A stretch of 64,000 nucleotides of DNA, taken from positions 124,001 through 188,000 of the forward strand of contig NZ_JALDNB010000009.1 in the NCBI RefSeq assembly GCF_022699665.1, read 5' to 3'. A program made the position numbers and the translations under genes. This stretch comes from Chryseobacterium aahli (GTDB taxonomy: Bacteria; Bacteroidota; Bacteroidia; Flavobacteriales; Weeksellaceae). Below are positions 1-8,189 of this stretch, piece after piece (positions within the stretch are counted from its first letter, which is position 1; each line of letters starts with the position of its first letter). The notes beneath the pieces were generated by a model. It worked only from the letters and a program-made list of their open reading frames with translations. It was not told the origin of the DNA and made no database searches.

Positions 1-2
1 AA

Positions 3-461
3 GGCCAGATTATCGCTTTAGATATTTACGAATGGAAATTGGCTGAATTGAAGCGTCGTGCAAAAAGAGCCGGAGCTCACAATATTGAGACTCGTATGAT
101 TTCTGATAACAAAGTAATCAAACGTCTTCACGAAACTGCTGACAGATTGTTGATTGATGCGCCTTGTTCTGGTTTGGGAGTTTTAAAAAGAAACCCAGAC
201 AGCAAATGGAAAATCGATCAGGCTTTTATCGACAGAATTAAGAAAGAACAACAGCAAATCATTCAGGATTATTCTAAAATCCTTAAAAAAGGCGGAAAAA
301 TGGTGTATGCTACATGCTCTATTCTTCCTTCAGAAAACAACGAACAAGTTGCTGAATTTTTGAAAAACAATCCTGATTATAAATTAATCAAGGACGAAAA
401 AATAATGCCAAGCCAAGGCTACGACGGATTCTATATGGCTTTGATCGAAAGATTGGCGTAA
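3..461 (+). CDS. RsmB/NOP-family rRNA (cytosine-C5)-methyltransferase, 3' part
   Basis: The frame is open from the window edge, so the N-terminus is missing. Visible are the end of the SAM-binding Rossmann motif (GQIIALDIYEWKLAEL), motif IV (DAPCSGLGVLKRNPDSKW, with the PC cysteine) and motif VI (YATCSILPSENNEQV, with the TC catalytic cysteine). These mark m5C RNA methyltransferases of the RsmB/RsmF/NOP2 group, which methylate a cytosine in 16S rRNA. The family call is firm; RsmB versus a paralogue cannot be decided from the C-terminal 150 residues. A strong terminator follows 22 bases after the stop. Confidence 0.9.
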   Translation, partial: GQIIALDIYEWKLAELKRRAKRAGAHNIETRMISDNKVIKRLHETADRLLIDAPCSGLGVLKRNPDSKWKIDQAFIDRIKKEQQQIIQDYSKILKKGGKMVYATCSILPSENNEQVAEFLKNNPDYKLIKDEKIMPSQGYDGFYMALIERLA

Positions 462-483
462 AATTATTTAAAATACAATATAT

Positions 484-516
484 AAACTACTCTATTTTTT
501 AGAGTAGTTTTTTTTA
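484..516 (+). terminator. Rho-independent terminator after the RsmB-like gene
   Basis: Stem AAACTACTCT / AGAGTAGTTT around an AT loop, followed by a run of T. It separates the methyltransferase from the next transcription unit. Confidence 0.85.
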
Positions 517-533
517 TTATCTAAATCAAACAT

Positions 534-541
534 TATCTTTG
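534..541 (+). promoter_or_regulatory. Bacteroidota -7 box TATCTTTG
   Basis: Perfect TAnnTTTG match located 19 bases before the ATG at 561 and just after a terminator. No clear -33 TTTG is visible. Confidence 0.55.
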
Positions 542-560
542 TAAAAACCATCAAGACATC

Positions 561-2228
561 ATGATCAGACCAATATTACTCAGTTTTCTCACATTCTTCC
601 TATCTGTTTTAAATTTCGCCCAGACTTACGAAATTCAATATGAAAGTTCTTACAACGGAAAAGTTCAGCCTAACCAAAACCCTACAATCATTTGGGTCAG
701 TGAAAATGAAAATTATATTTTAAACTCTAAAACTAAGGAACAGAAAAACGACTATCCTTTTGAAATTAACAAAATTGAAAAACCTTCTAATACGATTGTA
801 TCTTACGGATTTTTAAAGCCTGGAGATATAATTTCTACTTCTGATTCACAGTCAATTGCCAAGCAAAGTTTTGAATTCACAGATAAAACCAAGAAAATTT
901 TAGGCTATAACTGTAAACAGGCAGTTACCAAAATCAATTCAAATACGATTGAAGTTTGGTACACGAATGATCTGAAACTAAAAGGAGGACCTTCAAGTCT
1001 TGGACAAAATTTAGGTTTAGTTTTAGAAATCGAACGAAACGGAAACTCTGCAACGACTGCAACTTCTCTGAAAAAAATCAAAAAATCAGGAATTGAAAAT
1101 ATAATCAACAAACCTATCTCAACTACAGATCTTTTAAGCTACAAAGATTTACTTTGGAAAAGCAGATTTACCACATTGAAGGTTTTTGAAAATGAAATTA
1201 TCAATTTCTCAGATCAGTCAAAATCAGATGAAAACATTAAAAGATTTGCTAATGGAACGATTATTTTAAGGAAAATCAAATTTCCAAAAATTTCTCAGGG
1301 TGAAAATATTTTTGCAGAATTAAAACAGCAATCCAACGGTGATGCTTACGACAGAACAGGAACCGTATTTTTTATTCCGGAAGATAAATCGCAATCTTTT
1401 TTTGATGGATTGGAAAAAGGAGTAAAAACACTTCCTGTATATGAAAACGGAAACGGGAAACAGTATTTTGGGATCATTTCAAACGAAAATTACCAGCCAA
1501 CTGTCGAACTGATGAGATTTTTCACAGCATTTGGAATCAATAAGTTTAATAATTTAGAATTAAAAGATAAAATGTGGCAAACGGTAAGTCCGTTTCGACA
1601 GGACATTACTGAACTGAAACCTGCTCTTTCCGAAAAAGAAATCTGGGTCGGAACCTTCATCGGAAATTACGATAAAGGTGGTCACAAGGTCAGTTTAGAC
1701 ATTACCATTCACAAAAGTGATCAGATGGTCAACAAAAACAACAAAGTGATTCCGCTTTTTAACACGACCAATATTATGGAAATGGCCGGACAAGATTACG
1801 CGACGATGTTTAATAATGACAAAGGTTTATTTGTGGAATTCACTTTGGAAAAAGATTTAAAAGATGCGCAATTAAGATACATCACAACAGGTCACGGTGG
1901 CTGGGAAAATGGCGACGAATTTATTCCTAAAGCCAATTCTATTTATTTAGATGGAAAAATGACTTTCTCATTTATCCCATGGAGAACAGATTGTGGATCT
2001 TATCGTTTGTACAATCCAGCATCTGGAAATTTTCCGGACGGACTTTCTTCTTCAGATCTAAGTAGATCGAATTGGTGTCCGGGAACGATTACCAACCCGA
2101 ACTATATTCAATTAGGAAATTTAAAGGCTGGAAAACACACCATTCAGGTAAAAATTCCACAGGGAGAACCCGAAGGAACAAGTTTCAGCGCATGGAATAT
2201 TTCGGGTGCTTTATTAGGAGTTGAATAA
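561..2228 (+). CDS. Secreted GLPGLI-like / PNGase F-like two-domain protein
   Basis: This 555-residue protein starts with a signal peptide (hydrophobic to about residue 20, then FAQTYEIQY). Residues ~20-180 resemble the GLPGLI family: a beta-rich start, LGYNCKQAV, then IEVWYTNDLKLKGGP and NLGLVLEIE in place of the namesake motif. The C-terminal half (~360-555) resembles the second lobe of peptide-N-glycosidase F: SLDITIHKSD, a glycine-rich THGGW-like stretch around residues 443-454 ending GDEF, and SNWCPG at 503-508, which matches the RAGWCPG of Elizabethkingia PNGase F. It may therefore cleave N-glycans or bind glycoprotein outside the cytoplasm. Activity is an inference; Glu453 could be the counterpart of PNGase F Glu206, but this needs alignment. 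It is a single-gene unit with its own promoter box. Confidence 0.75.
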   Translation: MIRPILLSFLTFFLSVLNFAQTYEIQYESSYNGKVQPNQNPTIIWVSENENYILNSKTKEQKNDYPFEINKIEKPSNTIVSYGFLKPGDIISTSDSQSIAKQSFEFTDKTKKILGYNCKQAVTKINSNTIEVWYTNDLKLKGGPSSLGQNLGLVLEIERNGNSATTATSLKKIKKSGIENIINKPISTTDLLSYKDLLWKSRFTTLKVFENEIINFSDQSKSDENIKRFANGTIILRKIKFPKISQGENIFAELKQQSNGDAYDRTGTVFFIPEDKSQSFFDGLEKGVKTLPVYENGNGKQYFGIISNENYQPTVELMRFFTAFGINKFNNLELKDKMWQTVSPFRQDITELKPALSEKEIWVGTFIGNYDKGGHKVSLDITIHKSDQMVNKNNKVIPLFNTTNIMEMAGQDYATMFNNDKGLFVEFTLEKDLKDAQLRYITTGHGGWENGDEFIPKANSIYLDGKMTFSFIPWRTDCGSYRLYNPASGNFPDGLSSSDLSRSNWCPGTITNPNYIQLGNLKAGKHTIQVKIPQGEPEGTSFSAWNISGALLGVE

Positions 2229-2235
2229 AAACAAA

Positions 2236-2264
2236 ACCTCCTTGCAATATTATTACAAGGAGGT
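2236..2264 (+). other. Hairpin that hides a Shine-Dalgarno sequence
   Basis: ACCTCCTTG and CAAGGAGGT form a perfect 9-bp stem with an 11-base loop. The 3' arm contains AAGGAGGT, 10 bases before a pair of ATG codons. No T run follows on this strand, so it is a poor terminator. It could simply be a 3'-end stabilising hairpin for the upstream gene. Confidence 0.5.
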
Positions 2265-2274
2265 AAAAACACAA

Positions 2275-2319
2275 ATGATGAAAAAAAATTATTTCGAGCC
2301 ACAAAGTAATGGAAAATAA
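2275..2319 (+). CDS. Possible 14-residue peptide after a sequestered ribosome-binding site
   Basis: ATGATG opens a 14-codon frame (MMKKNYFEPQSNGK) placed at ideal distance from AAGGAGGT, which is itself paired in the hairpin just upstream. Good Shine-Dalgarno sites are unusual in Bacteroidota, so the arrangement is noticeable. There is no independent sign that it is translated, and chance is quite possible. Confidence 0.2.
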   Translation: MMKKNYFEPQSNGK

Positions 2320-2543
2320 TTGAATAATTAATTATCATACATCAAGATTTTATAACTTTTTTTCACTTAAAAATAATTCTTCATTATCTCACAGAAAAAA
2401 ATCAAGTTCAGACTAACAAATCCAGTCTTAAAAATTAATTTTTAAACCAAAATAATTTAATTAATTAAAAATATTAACTTTACGCAAACTTTTGTTTTAA
2501 AATTTATACACTATTCTTAATTTCGCTTCTAAATAAAAATAAC
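2320..2543. other. AT-rich intergenic stretch before asnB
   Basis: No gene is visible. The stretch is very AT-rich. TAACTTTA at 2475-2482 and TAATTTCG at 2518-2525 are one-mismatch versions of the -7 box and may hold the asnB promoter; neither has a well-spaced -33 element. Confidence 0.5.
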
Positions 2544-4211
2544 ATGTGTGGAATTGTATGCTTGTTTGATGCCAAACAGCCAACTGAAATATTAAGGCCT
2601 CAGGTCTTGGAAATGTCTAAAAAAATCCGTCATCGAGGTCCGGACTGGAGCGGTGTTTTTCAAAATGAGAAAGTTTTATTTTCTCATGAAAGATTGGCTA
2701 TTGTTGACCCAACTTCAGGAAAGCAGCCTTTATTTTCTAAAGACGGCAAACTAGTTTTAGCTGTAAATGGCGAAATTTACAATCATAGAGAACTTAAACA
2801 AGAATTTCCAGACTATGAATTTCAGACTCAATCTGACTGCGAAGTGATTTTGGCATTGTATGAAAAATACGGAAAAGATTTTATCGAAAAACTCAACGGA
2901 ATTTTTGCTTTTGCATTATATGATATTGAAAACAACATCTATCTGATTGCCCGTGACCACATGGGAATCTGCCCACTTTATCAAGGTTGGGACAAAAACG
3001 GAAACTATTACATCGCTTCTGAACTGAAAGCTTTGGAAGGCGTTTGTAAAAAAATCGATACCTTTCTTCCGGGACATTATGTGTACAGCGTTGAAGGAAG
3101 CGAATCTCAGCAATGGTACAAGAGAGATTGGGAAGATTTTGATGCTGTAAAAGATAACGTTACAGATATTCAGGCAATCAGAAAAGGATTGGAAGATGCA
3201 GTTCACAGACAGTTGATGAGCGATGTGCCTTATGGAGTTTTACTTTCAGGAGGTTTAGATTCATCCATCATTTCTGCGGTTACTGCAAAATACGCAAGAC
3301 AGAGAGTTGAGAGCGGTGACACTCAGGAAGCTTGGTACCCAAGACTACACAGCTTTGCGGTCGGATTGGTAGGTTCTCCGGATTTGGCGGCTGCGAAAAA
3401 AGCTGCCGAACATATAGGATCTGTACACCATGAGGTTAATTTTACCGTCCAGGAAGGTTTAGATGCCATCCGCGATGTGATTTATCACTTAGAAACTTAT
3501 GATGTAACCACCATCAGAGCATCCACGCCGATGTATCTTTTAGCAAGAGTAATTAAATCGATGGGAATTAAGATGGTGCTTTCGGGTGAAGGCGCAGACG
3601 AATTATTCGGAGGATATCTGTATTTCCACAAAGCTCCGAATGCTAAAGAATTTCATGATGAAACCGTAAGAAAATTAGGAAAACTTCACCTGTATGATTG
3701 CTTAAGAGCTAATAAAGCTTTGATGAGCTGGGGAATTGAAGGCAGGGTTCCGTTTTTGGATAAAGAATTTATGGACATTGCCATGAACGTAAATCCTCAG
3801 GATAAAATGATTAAAAAAGAAGAAGGAAAGATTGAAAAGTGGGTTTTGAGAAAAGCTTTTGAAGATCTTTTGCCTGAATCTATTGCGTGGAGACAAAAAG
3901 AACAGTTTTCAGACGGCGTAGGATATTCGTGGATTGACACGTTGAAAGATATTGCAGAAAAATATGTGACGGATGAAATGATGGCGAATGCAAAATTCAG
4001 ATTCCCGTTAAATACTCCTCAAAATAAAGAAGAATACCGCTACAGAACAATTTTCGAAGAACATTTCCCAAGCGAAACGGCGGCGGCAACTGTTCCTTCA
4101 GTACCATCAGTAGCTTGTTCGACTCCTATTGCTTTAGAATGGGATGAAGCATTTAAAAAAATGAACGACCCAAGCGGAAGAGCAGTAAAAGTACACGAAA
4201 CCTCTTATTAA
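2544..4211 (+). CDS. asnB: Asparagine synthetase B (glutamine-hydrolysing)
   Basis: Converts aspartate, glutamine and ATP to asparagine and glutamate in the cytoplasm. The start MCGIVCLFD places the catalytic Cys2 of the class II glutamine amidotransferase domain at the mature N-terminus. RHRGPD and NGEIYNH are further glutaminase motifs. The synthetase domain carries the pyrophosphate loop SGGLDSS at 235-241 and a conserved GEGADELFGGY. Length (555) matches E. coli AsnB (554). It has its own terminator. The same window also encodes an asparaginase at 26.7 kb, so both directions of asparagine metabolism are present. Confidence 0.96.
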   Translation: MCGIVCLFDAKQPTEILRPQVLEMSKKIRHRGPDWSGVFQNEKVLFSHERLAIVDPTSGKQPLFSKDGKLVLAVNGEIYNHRELKQEFPDYEFQTQSDCEVILALYEKYGKDFIEKLNGIFAFALYDIENNIYLIARDHMGICPLYQGWDKNGNYYIASELKALEGVCKKIDTFLPGHYVYSVEGSESQQWYKRDWEDFDAVKDNVTDIQAIRKGLEDAVHRQLMSDVPYGVLLSGGLDSSIISAVTAKYARQRVESGDTQEAWYPRLHSFAVGLVGSPDLAAAKKAAEHIGSVHHEVNFTVQEGLDAIRDVIYHLETYDVTTIRASTPMYLLARVIKSMGIKMVLSGEGADELFGGYLYFHKAPNAKEFHDETVRKLGKLHLYDCLRANKALMSWGIEGRVPFLDKEFMDIAMNVNPQDKMIKKEEGKIEKWVLRKAFEDLLPESIAWRQKEQFSDGVGYSWIDTLKDIAEKYVTDEMMANAKFRFPLNTPQNKEEYRYRTIFEEHFPSETAAATVPSVPSVACSTPIALEWDEAFKKMNDPSGRAVKVHETSY

Positions 4212-4227
4212 AATCAATAAATTTATC

Positions 4228-4255
4228 AATCCTGTATTCGTACAGGATTTTTTCT
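4228..4255 (+). terminator. asnB terminator with TTCG tetraloop
   Basis: AATCCTGTA and TACAGGATT pair around a stable TTCG loop and are followed by TTTTT. Confidence 0.9.
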
Positions 4256-4319
4256 TGAATAAAATCAATAATATTTGCATAATTTAACTAAGTATTAAAC
4301 TTATTATCTAATAAATAAT

Positions 4320-4327
4320 TATATTTG
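4320..4327 (+). promoter_or_regulatory. Bacteroidota -7 box TATATTTG
   Basis: Perfect TAnnTTTG. It overlaps a possible upstream TTG start at 4325, so that TTG cannot be the translation start if this box is used; the ATG at 4355 is preferred. Confidence 0.5.
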
Positions 4328-4354
4328 AAAAATCAAAAAAATCTTTGCTGTAAA

Positions 4355-5170
4355 ATGAAAAGAAACATTACTATTTTATTTGCTTTACTATCTGTAAGCT
4401 TCGCTTTTGGACAAGGTAAATATGGAAAATATCTTAATTCTAAAAAACTGGCTCTTACCTATAAAAGTGTAAAACCTGTTGATAAAGATGATTACTATCA
4501 GCAATATTACTGGTTGGTAAAAGCTGAACAGCTGAAAACCTTCCCTCACCTTGCGGATATCAAGCCTGTAGTTCTTTATAACTTTGTGAAAAAGGTAAAC
4601 CCTCAAAACCCAACAAAGAAATTAGATGACAGAGGAAAGGAGCTAAGAAAAACAGCAGCATTATCATTAGATCAGTATTTCAAAAACAAAAATTTCCAAA
4701 ACAATCAAGTTTTATTGCTCAATTTGGAGACGTATGTTGACCCTTCTCAAGGTGAATATTTCACTAAAGTGGATGCAGAAAAAATTAAAGAATTAGCGCC
4801 AAAAGAATTTTTCGGATTTGCTTCTTTAAACAAAAAGACAATGGAAGAAACCAACTATTATCTTTGGGTAAACAAGAAAAAAGACGAATTCAAAATTGTA
4901 GACATTGTTCCTAACGAAAAAGAAGACAAAAAGTTTTATGCTTCTTTGAAACAGTATTTACCAAAATACAAATTCAACAGAAAATATATGCCGACTGTGA
5001 AAAAAGGAAGCAAAGCTGATAAAACAGACAAAGATTTCTTCTACATCATGCCATTTGAGCAAAACGTAGACAACATAGAATACAAAACAGATGATTTTGA
5101 AACTTTCACACTAAGCCAGGTTAAAAGAGAAGGTGAAGCGTGGATAGGAGTAGAAAAGCCTAAAAAATAA
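4355..5170 (+). CDS. Secreted protein of unknown function
   Basis: 271 residues from the ATG at 4355, which begins a clear signal peptide (MKRNITILFALLSVSFAFGQG). The rest is lysine- and tyrosine-rich and beta-prone, with no motif I recognise; no lipobox and no C-terminal sorting domain are seen. Probably periplasmic or outer-membrane-associated. The frame extends upstream to a TTG at 4325, but that codon lies within a promoter box. It is a monocistronic unit closed by a terminator. Confidence 0.8.
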   Translation: MKRNITILFALLSVSFAFGQGKYGKYLNSKKLALTYKSVKPVDKDDYYQQYYWLVKAEQLKTFPHLADIKPVVLYNFVKKVNPQNPTKKLDDRGKELRKTAALSLDQYFKNKNFQNNQVLLLNLETYVDPSQGEYFTKVDAEKIKELAPKEFFGFASLNKKTMEETNYYLWVNKKKDEFKIVDIVPNEKEDKKFYASLKQYLPKYKFNRKYMPTVKKGSKADKTDKDFFYIMPFEQNVDNIEYKTDDFETFTLSQVKREGEAWIGVEKPKK

Positions 5171-5174
5171 ACCC

Positions 5175-5206
5175 AAAAGTTCTGCGATTTTTCGCAGGAC
5201 TTTTTT
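5175..5206 (+). terminator. Rho-independent terminator
   Basis: AAGTTCTGCGA / TCGCAGGACTT stem (one T-G wobble) followed by TTTTTT. Confidence 0.88.
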
Positions 5207-5254
5207 AATGTTACAAAATGGTTTTAAAATTGCTTTTAAAATCATTTCTTGCTT

Positions 5255-6655
5255 ATGCCAACAACAAAATCTCCACGCCAGACCGTAAAAAAAGTTCTTC
5301 CACTAATCTTAGCGACTGCCATTTTCATGCAGATGCTCGATTCTACCATTTTAAACACTTCCCTGCCTTCAATTGCAAGAGATTTAAACGAGTCTCCTTT
5401 GAATATGCAGAATGCGATCATCAGTTATGTTTTGACATTAGCTGTTTTCATGCCGGCTAGCGGATTTCTGGCAGACCGTTTCGGAACGAGAAGGGTTTTT
5501 ATTTTTGCTTTGGTACTTTTCAGTTTAGGTTCGGTATTTTGTGCTCTTTCGCAGAATCTTACGCATTTGGTTATCTCAAGAGTTATTCAGGGAGTGGGTG
5601 GCAGTTTGATGACTCCTGTGGGAAAATTAGCTTTAATTAAAACTTTCAACAGAAACGAATTGCTGAAAGCCATGAATTTCGCCATAGTTCCTGCTTTGAT
5701 CGGCCCTGTTTTAGGCCCTTTAGTCGGTGGTTATATAGTTGATTATCTTTCGTGGCATTGGATTTTCCTCATCAATATTCCGATTGGTGTTTTAGGAATT
5801 GTTTTAGGTTTAAAATATATGCCCAATTACAATTCACGGGAAACCGATTTTGATTTGAAAGGTTTTATGATTTTCGCAGCAGCCTCTCTCCTACTTTCGA
5901 TTTCACTGGAATTATTTGGGGATATGCAGAATATAACGCCGGTTTTATTAGTTTCCATCTTAGGATTTTTATTTCTTTTCTATTATTATCGACATGCTAA
6001 AAGAGGCAACAATCCTATTTTTCCTTTAAATTTATTTCAAGTTCGTACTTTCCGTGTAGGAATTGTCGGAAATCTTGCCACAAGATTAGGCATCAGCTCC
6101 GTTCCGCTATTGCTTCCTTTAATGATTCAGATTGCTTACGGTCAATCTGCTGTTATGTCAGGTTGGATTATCGCCCCGATGGCTTTAACCGCAATGTTTG
6201 GAAAATCTTCTGTCATCAGAATTTTAAATAAATACGGCTACAAAAAAACTTTGATGGTGAATACTTTCGTGATTGGAACATTAATCTGTTGCTTAGCGAT
6301 TCCAAATATTCACGATTCCATTTTTTGGTTTGTTCCGGTGATTGCCATTTTAGGATTTTTCAATTCGATACAGTTTACATCGATGAATACGATTTCTATC
6401 GCAGATTTACGAAACTTCCAAACCAGCAGCGGAAATTCTCTGATTTCAGTTAATCAGCAACTAGCTATCGGTTTCGGAATTGCATTTGGTTTGATTGTTT
6501 TAAAAATTTACGAAAACAGCCCTGAACTTATTCAGCACGAAACCCACAACGCATTTCGTTATACCTTTTTAACGGTGGGAATTTTAACGATTTTATCAAG
6601 CTTAGTTTTCAGGAGACTTCACGTATCAGACGGAAGAAATATGAAATCTGCATAA
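5255..6655 (+). CDS. MFS transporter of the DHA2 (EmrB/QacA/MdtD) type
   Basis: Inner-membrane proton-driven exporter, probably of drugs or metabolites. Features: start of helix 1 with QMLDSTILNTSLP (motif D1 of DHA2 transporters), GFLADRFGTRRV (motif A), SRVIQGVGGSLMTPVG (motif B) and GPVLGPLVGGYI (motif C of drug:H+ antiporters). At 466 residues it is close to MdtD (471). The ATG at 5255 is chosen over a TTG at 5249. The substrate cannot be read from sequence. Confidence 0.9.
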   Translation: MPTTKSPRQTVKKVLPLILATAIFMQMLDSTILNTSLPSIARDLNESPLNMQNAIISYVLTLAVFMPASGFLADRFGTRRVFIFALVLFSLGSVFCALSQNLTHLVISRVIQGVGGSLMTPVGKLALIKTFNRNELLKAMNFAIVPALIGPVLGPLVGGYIVDYLSWHWIFLINIPIGVLGIVLGLKYMPNYNSRETDFDLKGFMIFAAASLLLSISLELFGDMQNITPVLLVSILGFLFLFYYYRHAKRGNNPIFPLNLFQVRTFRVGIVGNLATRLGISSVPLLLPLMIQIAYGQSAVMSGWIIAPMALTAMFGKSSVIRILNKYGYKKTLMVNTFVIGTLICCLAIPNIHDSIFWFVPVIAILGFFNSIQFTSMNTISIADLRNFQTSSGNSLISVNQQLAIGFGIAFGLIVLKIYENSPELIQHETHNAFRYTFLTVGILTILSSLVFRRLHVSDGRNMKSA

Positions 6656-6750
6656 TAAATACCCAAACATAAAAACTCTCATCCCCTCAAGCATTCCGAC
6701 CCAAAAATCACTACTTACCACACATCAATGTAATTCTCTTCTTACCGTCT

Positions 6751-6758
6751 TAAATTTG
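6751..6758 (+). promoter_or_regulatory. Bacteroidota -7 box TAAATTTG
   Basis: Perfect TAnnTTTG 23 bases before the first pirin gene; likely start of the stress gene group. Confidence 0.5.
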
Positions 6759-6781
6759 TTTAAAATTAAAACAAACATATT

Positions 6782-7657
6782 ATGACAACTAAAAAAGTAG
6801 AAATCGTAATTCCACCAAAGACTGCACATTTCGCAGGCGATGGTTTTAGGGTGCATAATTTTATTCCGAGCGCTCAAAAGCTGGATATGAAAAGAATGGA
6901 TCCGTTCATCATGCTCGACTATAATTCTAAATTTCATTTTAATCCTTCCGAAACTCCAAAAGGTGTTGGTGTTCATCCACACAGAGGTTTTGAGACCGTA
7001 ACAATTGCTTATCAGGGGAAAGTAGAACATCATGATAGTGCAGGCGGCGGCGGTATCATTGGCGAAGGTGACGTACAGTGGATGACTGCAGCAAGCGGCG
7101 TTCTTCATAAAGAATATCACGAAAAAGAATGGTCAAAGCAAGGCGGAATTTTCCAGATGGTTCAGCTTTGGGTAAATCTTCCTGCAAAAGATAAAATGAG
7201 CAAACCAAAATATCAGGCTATTTCAAATTCAGAAATGAAAAAAGTAGATCTAGACGACAATGGTTTTATAGAAATAATTGCCGGAGAATACAATGAAAAT
7301 AAAGGTCCTGCATTTACCTTCACGCCTATCAATTTGATGAATGCTAAATTAAAATCAGGCGGAAAAGCAGAATTTAATTTCCCAGCCAATTTCAACACAG
7401 CGGCTTTAGTTATTGAAGGAAATATCATTGTGAATGGTGAAGAAAAAGCCCCCACCAACAATTTCGTTTTATTTAAAAATGAAGGCGAAAGCTTTACCAT
7501 CGAAGCAACCGAAGATTCAATTATATTAATCATTAGCGGAGAACCCATTAATGAACCTATTTTTCCACACGGTCCTTTTGTAATGAATTCAAGAGAAGAA
7601 ATTTCACAAGCTTTTGAAGATTTCAATACCGGAAAATTTGGATATTTGGAAGATTAA
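6782..7657 (+). CDS. Pirin family protein (first copy)
   Basis: Bicupin of 291 residues. The N-terminal cupin has the pirin metal set: His65 and His67 in HPHRGFET, then His109 and Glu111 in SGVLHKE. These match the Fe(II) ligands of human pirin. Bacterial pirins include quercetin 2,3-dioxygenases, and some act as redox-sensing regulators; which applies here cannot be told. It opens a cluster of stress-related genes and has a second pirin 0.5 kb downstream that differs considerably in sequence. Confidence 0.92.
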   Translation: MTTKKVEIVIPPKTAHFAGDGFRVHNFIPSAQKLDMKRMDPFIMLDYNSKFHFNPSETPKGVGVHPHRGFETVTIAYQGKVEHHDSAGGGGIIGEGDVQWMTAASGVLHKEYHEKEWSKQGGIFQMVQLWVNLPAKDKMSKPKYQAISNSEMKKVDLDDNGFIEIIAGEYNENKGPAFTFTPINLMNAKLKSGGKAEFNFPANFNTAALVIEGNIIVNGEEKAPTNNFVLFKNEGESFTIEATEDSIILIISGEPINEPIFPHGPFVMNSREEISQAFEDFNTGKFGYLED

Positions 7658-7679
7658 TTTTCAATTATTAATTACATTA

Positions 7680-7754
7680 TTTGTCATTCTGACGAAGGAA
7701 CAATCTCTTTAAAATAAGATTCTTCACTACGCTTTGCTTCGTTCAGAATGACAA
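7680..7754. repeat. Intergenic palindromic repeat (TTTGTCATTCTGA type)
   Basis: TTTGTCATTCTGA at the left pairs with TCAGAATGACAAA at the right; the arms continue with GAAGGAACAATCT / AGATTCTTCACTACG-like inner segments. Sequences of this kind are, from memory, dispersed in intergenic regions of Chryseobacterium and relatives. Only this copy is seen in the window. Confidence 0.75.
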
Positions 7755-7794
7755 AAATTAAAAATAAACTCACAACTTAAAAAATATAAGCATC

Positions 7795-8112
7795 ATGAAA
7801 CCAGAATTTGAAAACATTCCGTTAGTAAAAAACGAAGAAAAAAAGAGATTTGAAATTGAATTAAATGGTCATTTTGCGTTTATCGATTACAAAGAAACCA
7901 GTCATCAGATTGCATTAATCCACACTGAAGCAGCACCCGAATTAGCAGGAACCGGAGCAGCTGCAGCTGTCGTTGAAAAAACGTTGATTTACATTGAAGA
8001 GAGCGGTAAAAAACTACTTCCCTTCTGTCCGTACGTTTTCGCCTTTATCAGAAAACATCCGGAGTGGAAACGTATTGTTGACGAAAGATTTGAAAGCTAC
8101 GATAAGCTTTAA
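7795..8112 (+). CDS. Small GNAT-like N-acetyltransferase (YjdJ/COG2388 type)
   Basis: 105 residues with the short GNAT fold: a beta strand pair (FAFIDYKE), IHTEAAPELAGTGAAAAVVEK as a modified acetyl-CoA loop, and LLPFCPYVFAFIRKHPEW, the hallmark C-terminal motif of the COG2388 group. These proteins are thought to bind acetyl-CoA, but substrates are unknown. A paralogue of the same group lies at 11199. Confidence 0.88.
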   Translation: MKPEFENIPLVKNEEKKRFEIELNGHFAFIDYKETSHQIALIHTEAAPELAGTGAAAAVVEKTLIYIEESGKKLLPFCPYVFAFIRKHPEWKRIVDERFESYDKL

Positions 8113-8189
8113 TTTTACTTAAAGTACTGTAAATAGTAGAAATTTTTAATTAAATTAGCTTTACACAAAAAACTAAAATCACAATTATT

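Noticed and set aside
905..1111. Minus-strand and alternate-frame open stretches within genes, here and elsewhere in the window.
   Set aside because: They lie inside well-supported coding regions, lack recognisable domains and follow the codon pattern of the real gene.
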